Positions 29,509 through 35,315 of a DNA stretch of 35,315 nt are shown piece after piece; the stretch's first letter is position 1; the number at the start of each line of letters is the position of its first letter. Below the pieces are notes generated by a model that was not told the origin of the DNA, did no database searches, and saw only the letters and a list, made by a program, of their open reading frames with translations. Both the position numbers and the translations under genes were made by a program. The stretch is from Streptomyces lacrimifluminis (GTDB lineage: Bacteria; Actinomycetota; Actinomycetes; Streptomycetales; Streptomycetaceae). The DNA is taken from NCBI RefSeq assembly GCF_014646095.1, contig NZ_BMMU01000048.1, positions 1-35,315 on the forward strand, given 5' to 3'.

Positions 29509-31419
29509 TCAGCGGAACACGTTGTCCGAGTCGTCCCAGTGCGCGAGTTCCTCCGCCGCCGCGTTCGGCCGGGACGAGCGCGTCCTGGCCTGGTACATCG
29601 CGTCGATCTCGAAGGCGTAGTGCCGCACGATCGCGTCCCGGCGCAGCTTCATCGAGGGGGTCAGCAGGCCGTTGCTGAGGGCGAAGGGCTCGGCGAGGAC
29701 CCGGAACACCCGGATCGACTCGGACCGGGACACCGTGCTGTTGGCGGCGGCGACGGCCCGTCCGATCTCCTCCCGCAGGGCGTTCTCCTCGCGCGCCTGG
29801 CGGTGCGGCGTATCCTCCTGCAGTGCCAGGGAAGCGCGCCAGTGGGCAAGAAAGTCCGGGTCGAGAGTGATCAGGGCGCCCACGCACGGCCGGTTGTCGC
29901 CCACGATCACCGCCTGGTGCACCAGCGGGTGCATACGCAGCCGCTGCTCCAGGGCGGCCGGAGCGACGCTCTTGCCGCTGCTGGTGATGATGATGTCCTT
30001 CTTGCGCCCGGTGATCGTCAGATACCCCTCCGTGTCCAGCCGCCCGATGTCGCCGGTGGCCAGCCAGCCGCCCCGTAGCGCTTCCCGGGTTCCGGCGTCG
30101 TCGTTGACGTATCCCTGGAAGACGGAGGTGCCGTGCACCATGATCTCCCCGTCCCCGGCGACCCGGATCTCGGTGCCGGGCAGGGGCTGCCCGACCGTCC
30201 CGAACTTCTCCCGGCCCACGGGCTGCGCGGTGACACCGCCGCTGGTCTCGGTGAGGCCGTAGCCGTCGTGGACGAGGATGCCGATACCCGAGTAGAACAG
30301 GGCGAGTTCACGGTTGAGGGGCGAGCCGCCCGACACCGCCCCGCACACCCGTCCGCCGAGCGCGGCACGGAGTTTGCGGTACACCGTCCGTTCGTAGAGG
30401 GCGTGTTGGAGCCGCAGGTCGAATCCGGGCCCCGAGCCCGTGCCCAGCCGCTGGCGTTCGACAGCCGTCGCGAAGTCCCGTGCGGTGCCGACGGCCCGCT
30501 CGAACAGGGCGCCCCGGCCGGCCTTCTGTGCGGCGCGCAGGAAGTTCTTGTAGATCTTCTCGAACACCGACGGGACCGCGTACAGATACGTCGGCCGGAA
30601 GGAGAGCAGCGCCGACGACAGCGCCTCCCCGCTCAGATCGGGCTCGTGGCCCATCAGCAGGCCGCCGCGCAGGCACAGGCCCTGGATCATCAGGCCGTAC
30701 ACGTGCGAGAAGGGCAGGAAGGCGAGGACCGTGGGCTGTACGCCGGGCGGTGCCGCCGTGTGCCTCCAGCCCGCGAGCAGGGTGTCGCAGGGGCTGGCCA
30801 GGCTGCGGTGGCTCAGGGCGCAGCCCCGGGGATGCCCGGTCGTGCCGGACGTGTAGGCGATCACCGCGGCCGAGTCGGGCAGCACGATCCGGCGCATCGA
30901 GTCGACCGTGGTCGTCGGCACCGTCCGCCCCAGCTCCACGAGTTGGGGCATAGCTCCGTCGTCCAGCTGCCACACGTTGCGCAGCAGGGGCAGCGAGGTG
31001 CACACCGAGCCGACCGTCATGAGGCCCTGTTCGTCCTCGACGACGACGGCGCTGCACTGCGAGTCCGCGAGGATCCAGGCGACCTGGTCGCGCGAGGAGG
31101 TCGGATAGATCGGCACGACCTCGGCGCCGACCGACCAGAGCGCGTAGCAGAGCACCGTCCACTCGTAGCGGGTACGGGCCATGATGGCCACGCGGTGGCC
31201 CGGTGAGATGCCGGAGGCGATGAACCCCTTGGCCAGATCGACGACCTCGTCCCGCAGTTCGGCGGCCGTGACCTGCGTCCAGACCTGCTTGGCAGGGTCG
31301 GGTCGGCGCGCGAGCTGGGGCGTGTTCGGTTCACGGAGCGCCGTGTCGAAGACGCTGTCGGCGAGTCCGCCCGTCAGCGGTGCGGTGGTGGTGGGGGGAG
31401 CGAGGGCGAAGTCGCGCAT
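29509..31419 (-). CDS. Long-chain fatty acid-CoA ligase (AMP-binding)
   Basis: 636 residues, the usual size for long-chain acyl-CoA ligases (FadD15 type). Motifs in order are the P-loop YTSGTTGHPRGCALSH, the adenine-binding YGLTETSGG, the hinge region GWLATGDIGRLDTEGY, and GRKKDIIITSSGKSVAP with the Lys of the C-terminal domain. All catalytic elements are present. It should activate long fatty acids to acyl-AMP and then acyl-CoA for breakdown or lipid building. It starts the leftward transcript that may include the Gfo/Idh gene. Confidence 0.93.
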   Translation of the reverse strand: MRDFALAPPTTTAPLTGGLADSVFDTALREPNTPQLARRPDPAKQVWTQVTAAELRDEVVDLAKGFIASGISPGHRVAIMARTRYEWTVLCYALWSVGAEVVPIYPTSSRDQVAWILADSQCSAVVVEDEQGLMTVGSVCTSLPLLRNVWQLDDGAMPQLVELGRTVPTTTVDSMRRIVLPDSAAVIAYTSGTTGHPRGCALSHRSLASPCDTLLAGWRHTAAPPGVQPTVLAFLPFSHVYGLMIQGLCLRGGLLMGHEPDLSGEALSSALLSFRPTYLYAVPSVFEKIYKNFLRAAQKAGRGALFERAVGTARDFATAVERQRLGTGSGPGFDLRLQHALYERTVYRKLRAALGGRVCGAVSGGSPLNRELALFYSGIGILVHDGYGLTETSGGVTAQPVGREKFGTVGQPLPGTEIRVAGDGEIMVHGTSVFQGYVNDDAGTREALRGGWLATGDIGRLDTEGYLTITGRKKDIIITSSGKSVAPAALEQRLRMHPLVHQAVIVGDNRPCVGALITLDPDFLAHWRASLALQEDTPHRQAREENALREEIGRAVAAANSTVSRSESIRVFRVLAEPFALSNGLLTPSMKLRRDAIVRHYAFEIDAMYQARTRSSRPNAAAEELAHWDDSDNVFR

Positions 31420-31590
31420 GCGCTGCTCCTGGATCGTACTGGCTGTGACCGCGCCGACGAGGGGAGTTATCGACGGTGAACGAATCTAGCTCAGGTGAGG
31501 GACTTTGTTGTCGGGAACTGTGAAGTCGATTTCCCCGTGGAGGTTTCGGAAGCCGTTTTCCGCGAACCCCGCTCCTCGGATCACCTCATC

Positions 31591-33807
31591 TCACCCGCGC
31601 GCGGGCGTCAGCCACACCGTGGCGAGCGGTGGCAACGTCAGCCGGACGCACGCCGACCGGGACGTCACCGCTCCGGGGTTGCGGACGTCGCTGCCGCCGA
31701 AGCGGGCGGCATCGGTGTTGAGGACCTCCTGCCAGGCGGGGACCGGGCCGGGAACGTCGAGGCGGTAGTCGTGGCGGACCACCGGCGAGAAGTTGCTGAC
31801 GGACAACAGGGGCTGTCCTTCCGCGTCGTAGCGGAGGAAGGCGAAGACGTTGTCCTCGGCGGCGTCCCCGGCCACCCACCGGAAACCGGCGGGGTCGGTG
31901 TCGCGTTGCCAGAGGGCGGGCGTGCGCCGGTAGACGGTGTTGAGATCGCGGACGAGGTCGCGGACGCCCCGGTGGTCGGGCTCGGCGGCGTACTTCGGGT
32001 CCAGCAGCCACCAGTCCGGCCCGTCGGCCTCGGACCACTCGGATCCCTGGGCGAACTCCTGGCCCATGAACAGGAGTTGCTTGCCGGGATGGGCCCACAT
32101 GAAACCGAGGTACGCGCGGTGGTTCGCCCGTTGCTGCCACCAGTCGCCCGGCATCTTGGACACCAACGAGCCCTTGCCGTGGACGACTTCGTCGTGGGAG
32201 ATCGGCAGGACGTAGTTCTCGCTGTACGCGTACACCATGGAGAACGTCATCTCGTGATGGTGGTACTTGCGGTGCACCGGCTCGTGCTGGATGTAGCCGA
32301 GCGAGTCGTGCATCCAGCCCATGTTCCACTTCAGGCCGAAGCCGAGCCCGCCACTGTCGGTGGGCCGGGTCACCCCGTCCCACGCGGTGGACTCCTCGGC
32401 GACCGTCAGCACCCCCGGGACCCGCCGGTACACCGTGGCGTTCATCTCCTGGAGGAAGGCGACCGCGTCCAGGTCCTCCCGCCCGCCGTGCACGTTCGGC
32501 GTCCACTGCCCGGAATCGCGCGAGTAGTCGAGGTAGAGCATCGAGGCGACCGCGTCCACCCGCAGCCCGTCGAGATGGAACTCCTCGCACCAGTACACCG
32601 CGTTGGCGACCAGGAAGTTCCGCACCTCGGTCCGCCCGAGGTCGAACTCGTACGTCCCCCAGTCCGGATGCTCGGCACGCCGCGTATCACCGGGCTCGTA
32701 GAGCGGCTCCCCGTCGAACCGGGCCAACGCCCACTCGTCCTTGGGGAAGTGCGCCGGCACCCAGTCCAACAGGACGCCGACACCGGCCCGGTGCAGCGCG
32801 TCGACCAGATACCGGAAGTCGTCGGGGGAACCCAGCCGGGCGGTCGGGGCGTAGTAGGAGGTGACCTGGTATCCCCAGGACCCGCCGAAGGGGTGCTCGG
32901 CGACCGGCATCAACTGCACATGGGTGAAGCCGAGGTCCGCGACGTACGCGGGGAGTTCGTCGGCCAGTTGACGATACGTCAACCCGAGCCGCCAGGACGG
33001 CAGATGGACCTCGTACACCGAGAACGGCTCCTCGTGCACGGCCGTGCCGGCCCGGCGGGCGAGCCACTCCTCGTCGCCCCACTCGTAGTGGGAGGCGGTG
33101 ACGACGGACGCCGTCGCGGGCGGCACCTCGGTACGCCGGGCCATCGGGTCCGCCTTCATGACCCGGCCACCGTCCCGGCCCACGACCTCGAACTTGTACC
33201 GCTCGCCCTCACCCACGCCGGGCACGAACAACTCCCACACGCCGGCGCTGCCGAGCGAGCGCATCGGGTGGGCGGTACCGTCCCAGAAGGTGAAGTCCCC
33301 GGCGACGCGGACCCCTTGCGCGTTCGGCGCCCAGACGGTGAAGCGGGTGCCGGTGACGCCCTGGTGGGTCATCGGCTCGGCGCCCAGGGCCTTCCACAGC
33401 TCCTCGTGCCGGCCCTCGCCGATGAGATGCAGATCCAGCTCACCGAGCGCGGGCAGGAAGCGGTACGGATCCTCGACCTCCGACTCGCCGCCCTCGTACG
33501 ACACCAGCAGCGTGTAGCCGGGAATCGCAGCGGAGGAGGGACCGAAGGGGAGTACGGCGCTGAAGAAGCCGTCACCGTCGTCGTCGAGCTTGCTCGGCAG
33601 CCCGTCGACGAGCACGCTCACGCCACGCGCGTGCGGGCGCAACGCCCGGAAGACGATCCCGCCGCCGGGTGCGGGATGCGCGCCGAGCAGCGCGTGCGGG
33701 TCGTGATGGGTGCCGGCGAGCAGGCGCTGTCTGTCGCCGGGGTCCCACAGGGCATCGGGTCTGCCCAGGGACGGCGTGTCGGGGAGGGAGGGGTCGTGCA
33801 GGGCCAC
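31591..33807 (-). CDS. glgB: 1,4-alpha-glucan branching enzyme GlgB
   Basis: 738 residues from GTG 33807, with AAGGAGG nine bases upstream. An N-terminal CBM48-like region (VWAPNAQGVRVAGDFTFWDG) precedes the GH13 barrel: DWVPAHFPKD, GLRVDAVASMLY with the nucleophile Asp, VLTVAEESTAW with the acid Glu and PISHDEVVHGKGSL with the third Asp. The C-terminal beta domain is complete. It adds alpha-1,6 branches to glucan chains. It lies five bases behind the maltokinase gene, so the two are one operon with treS. In actinomycetes this operon feeds the GlgE pathway from trehalose to branched alpha-glucan; glgE itself is not in the window. Confidence 0.96.
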   Translation of the reverse strand: MALHDPSLPDTPSLGRPDALWDPGDRQRLLAGTHHDPHALLGAHPAPGGGIVFRALRPHARGVSVLVDGLPSKLDDDGDGFFSAVLPFGPSSAAIPGYTLLVSYEGGESEVEDPYRFLPALGELDLHLIGEGRHEELWKALGAEPMTHQGVTGTRFTVWAPNAQGVRVAGDFTFWDGTAHPMRSLGSAGVWELFVPGVGEGERYKFEVVGRDGGRVMKADPMARRTEVPPATASVVTASHYEWGDEEWLARRAGTAVHEEPFSVYEVHLPSWRLGLTYRQLADELPAYVADLGFTHVQLMPVAEHPFGGSWGYQVTSYYAPTARLGSPDDFRYLVDALHRAGVGVLLDWVPAHFPKDEWALARFDGEPLYEPGDTRRAEHPDWGTYEFDLGRTEVRNFLVANAVYWCEEFHLDGLRVDAVASMLYLDYSRDSGQWTPNVHGGREDLDAVAFLQEMNATVYRRVPGVLTVAEESTAWDGVTRPTDSGGLGFGLKWNMGWMHDSLGYIQHEPVHRKYHHHEMTFSMVYAYSENYVLPISHDEVVHGKGSLVSKMPGDWWQQRANHRAYLGFMWAHPGKQLLFMGQEFAQGSEWSEADGPDWWLLDPKYAAEPDHRGVRDLVRDLNTVYRRTPALWQRDTDPAGFRWVAGDAAEDNVFAFLRYDAEGQPLLSVSNFSPVVRHDYRLDVPGPVPAWQEVLNTDAARFGGSDVRNPGAVTSRSACVRLTLPPLATVWLTPARG

Positions 33808-33812
33808 AGCGG

Positions 33813-35189
33813 TCAGCCTCCTTGGGCGGCGAGTCGCTCGATCGCCGCCATGGGGACGGGGAGCCAGTCGGGGCGGTGCCGGGCCTCGTAGACCACCTCG
33901 TACACGGCCCGGTCGGTCTCGTACGCGCGCAGCAGCCCGGGGTCGCGGCGCGGGTCCCACCCGGCCCGGGCGGCGTACCCCGCGCAGTAGGCCTTCCGGC
34001 AGCGCAGTGCCCACTCGGGGCGCCACGGCAGACGCGTGCGGGCGGCGTAGTCGAAGGAGCGCAGCATGCCGGCGATGTCCCGGACCGGCGACTGGGCGCT
34101 ACGGCGTTCGGCGAGCGGGCGGGACGGTTCGCCCTCGAAGTCGATCACGAACCAGTCCCCGCCGGTTCCGCCGGTGCGCAGCACCTGCCCGAGGTGCAGA
34201 TCACCGTGGACGCGCTGTGCGGCCGGACCGGCGTCGAGCCCGGCCAGGGTGTCGAAGGCGGCACGCAGCCCCTGGGCGTACGGCCGCAACGCCGGTACGC
34301 AGTGCACGGCCGCATCCAGACGCTCGGTCATCGCCGCCGCCGTACGCCTGCTGTGCCGCACGCCGCGGGTGTCGCGGGGGAAGGCGGTCCCGAGGGCCAG
34401 GTGTACGTCGGCGGTGGCCCGCCCCAACTCGTAGGCCTCGTCGGTGAACGGGTGCCCCGCGCCGAGGGCGCGCAGTGCCAGCGTCCAGCCGTCAGAGGCG
34501 CCGGGCAGGAAGGGCTGGAGCACCCCGAGTGTGGCGTCCTGCGGCAGATCGGTCCGGAACCAGGCGACCGGGGCGGGTACCCGGGCACAGCCCTGCCGGG
34601 CGAGGGCCGCGGGCACCTCCAGGTCGGGGTGGACACCCGGCTGGACGCGTCTGAGCACCTTCAGGATGAACGAGTCGCCGTACACGAGCGAGGAGTTGGA
34701 CTGCTCGACATCGAGGAGCCGCGGGGCGAGTCCGGCGGGCACGCTGATGCCGGGGTCGGCCTCGAAGCGCAGGGGGCCGGCCGTTCCCGGGCGCCGCAGC
34801 CGCTCCAGCAGCAGCCCTGCCGCCCGGGGGTCCTGCAGGGCGTCGTAGATCAGCATCCCGGCGAGGGGCCCCTCGATCGCGCGGCCGATGAGGGCCCGGC
34901 CGAGGCGCGGTGACGGGCGGTCCCGTAGGCCGAGGAACAGTTGGTAGCAGTCACCGGGCGGGGGAGGGCCGCCGGGGGTGGGTACGGCCGTGTGGCCGGT
35001 GCGGACGATGAGGTGCAGGCAGCCCGGAAACAGCTCGGTCATCGACAGCAGGCCCAGGTCGGTGACGGGCCGGTCCTTGCCCGCGAACCAGCGCTGCTGG
35101 GGCAGCCACTCGCGCAGCAGACCACCGAGCGAGGTCAACGGCTCGGCGAGGGCCGTCCTGCTCGGGCGAAGAGATGCGGTCTTCGGCAT
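33813..35189 (-). CDS. mak: Maltokinase
   Basis: 458 residues from ATG 35189; the ribosome site is AAAGGA. The N-terminal cap LREWLPQQRWFAGKDRPV is typical of maltokinases (Pep2/Mak). The kinase lobe shows VHGDLHLGQVLRT with the catalytic Asp and the Mg-binding DFEGEP shortly after. It phosphorylates maltose with ATP to maltose-1-phosphate, the substrate of GlgE. It stands between treS and glgB in the usual actinomycete order. In Streptomyces Pep2 is known to work closely with TreS. Confidence 0.94.
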   Translation of the reverse strand: MPKTASLRPSRTALAEPLTSLGGLLREWLPQQRWFAGKDRPVTDLGLLSMTELFPGCLHLIVRTGHTAVPTPGGPPPPGDCYQLFLGLRDRPSPRLGRALIGRAIEGPLAGMLIYDALQDPRAAGLLLERLRRPGTAGPLRFEADPGISVPAGLAPRLLDVEQSNSSLVYGDSFILKVLRRVQPGVHPDLEVPAALARQGCARVPAPVAWFRTDLPQDATLGVLQPFLPGASDGWTLALRALGAGHPFTDEAYELGRATADVHLALGTAFPRDTRGVRHSRRTAAAMTERLDAAVHCVPALRPYAQGLRAAFDTLAGLDAGPAAQRVHGDLHLGQVLRTGGTGGDWFVIDFEGEPSRPLAERRSAQSPVRDIAGMLRSFDYAARTRLPWRPEWALRCRKAYCAGYAARAGWDPRRDPGLLRAYETDRAVYEVVYEARHRPDWLPVPMAAIERLAAQGG

Positions 35190-35217
35190 GGTGACGCGTC
35201 CTTTCGCGAGCACACAC

Positions 35218-35315
35218 TCACGGTCGTCGGGCAGTGCGTGGGGCGGCTCGGGGAAGCCGGAACCAGTAGAAGCCGTGGCCTGCGAGGGTGAGGAGGTAGG
35301 GGAGTTCGCCGATGG
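35218..35315 (-). CDS. treS: Trehalose synthase TreS, C-terminal end (cut by window)
   Basis: Reading leftward the frame gives IGELPYLLTLAGHGFYWFRL, then PRAAPRTARRP and TGA at 35220-35218. The pattern PYLLTLAGHGFYWFRL is the conserved C-terminal beta strand of TreS. The rest of the gene lies outside the window. It is 28 bases before the maltokinase start, so treS, mak and glgB form one operon. TreS interconverts trehalose and maltose. Confidence 0.85.
   Translation of the reverse strand, partial: IGELPYLLTLAGHGFYWFRLPRAAPRTARRP

Noticed and set aside
31495..33891. Rightward ORF of 798 residues
   Set aside because: It lies opposite glgB, which has full catalytic motifs, so it is a shadow.

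Overview
The DNA is very GC-rich, with G/C-biased third codon positions, short intergenic gaps and frequent GTG starts. The gene content (TreS-maltokinase-GlgB operon, DUF4032 kinase-like protein, replication-relaxation protein, IS110/IS6/IS3 remnants, bacterial terpene cyclases) points to a chromosome of Streptomyces or a close relative.

Layout. (1) 1-1626: an accessory edge with a possible small plasmid/ICE-type ORF, a dense cluster of palindromic GTGCGCAC sites (355-849), a 15-bp hairpin, and two unidentified coding remnants. (2) 1627-8417: a compact terpenoid locus. It holds a cytochrome P450 with two TTA codons, a divergent pentalenene-synthase-like sesquiterpene cyclase whose N-terminus is out of frame, an ABC ATPase/permease pair, and, convergent to these, a 692-residue protein that joins an N-terminal polyprenyl diphosphate synthase to a C-terminal class I terpene cyclase. 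This fusion is the most interesting object in the window. (3) 9137-15423: a graveyard of mobile and regulatory DNA. It contains a frameshifted replication-relaxation gene, C-terminal pieces of two LuxR-type regulators around a truncated IS3 element, an IS6-type transposase remnant carrying a perfect 17-bp inverted repeat, an intact Uma2-type nuclease gene, an IS110 remnant with an in-frame stop, and phage/ICE-like small genes. (4) 15742-35315: ordinary chromosome. It carries VOC protein, universal stress protein, DUF4032, MBL hydrolase, AlkB-like dioxygenase, TetR plus FAD dehydrogenase, DUF488, secreted M1 peptidase, saccharopine-dehydrogenase-like protein divergent from TetR plus MFS exporter, a stand-alone cyclic-nucleotide-binding protein, Gfo/Idh oxidoreductase, fatty acyl-CoA ligase, and a glgB-mak-treS operon cut by the window end.

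How the parts may work together (inference). The fusion protein could make a long prenyl diphosphate and cyclise it in one polypeptide. The second cyclase would use farnesyl diphosphate, the P450 would oxidise a product, and the ABC pair would export it. The TTA codons suggest bldA-dependent timing of the P450. The last operon routes trehalose through maltose and maltose-1-phosphate towards branched alpha-glucan. The accessory block between the terpenoid locus and the core genes shows repeated insertion and deletion, so the terpenoid locus sits beside a recombination-active region.
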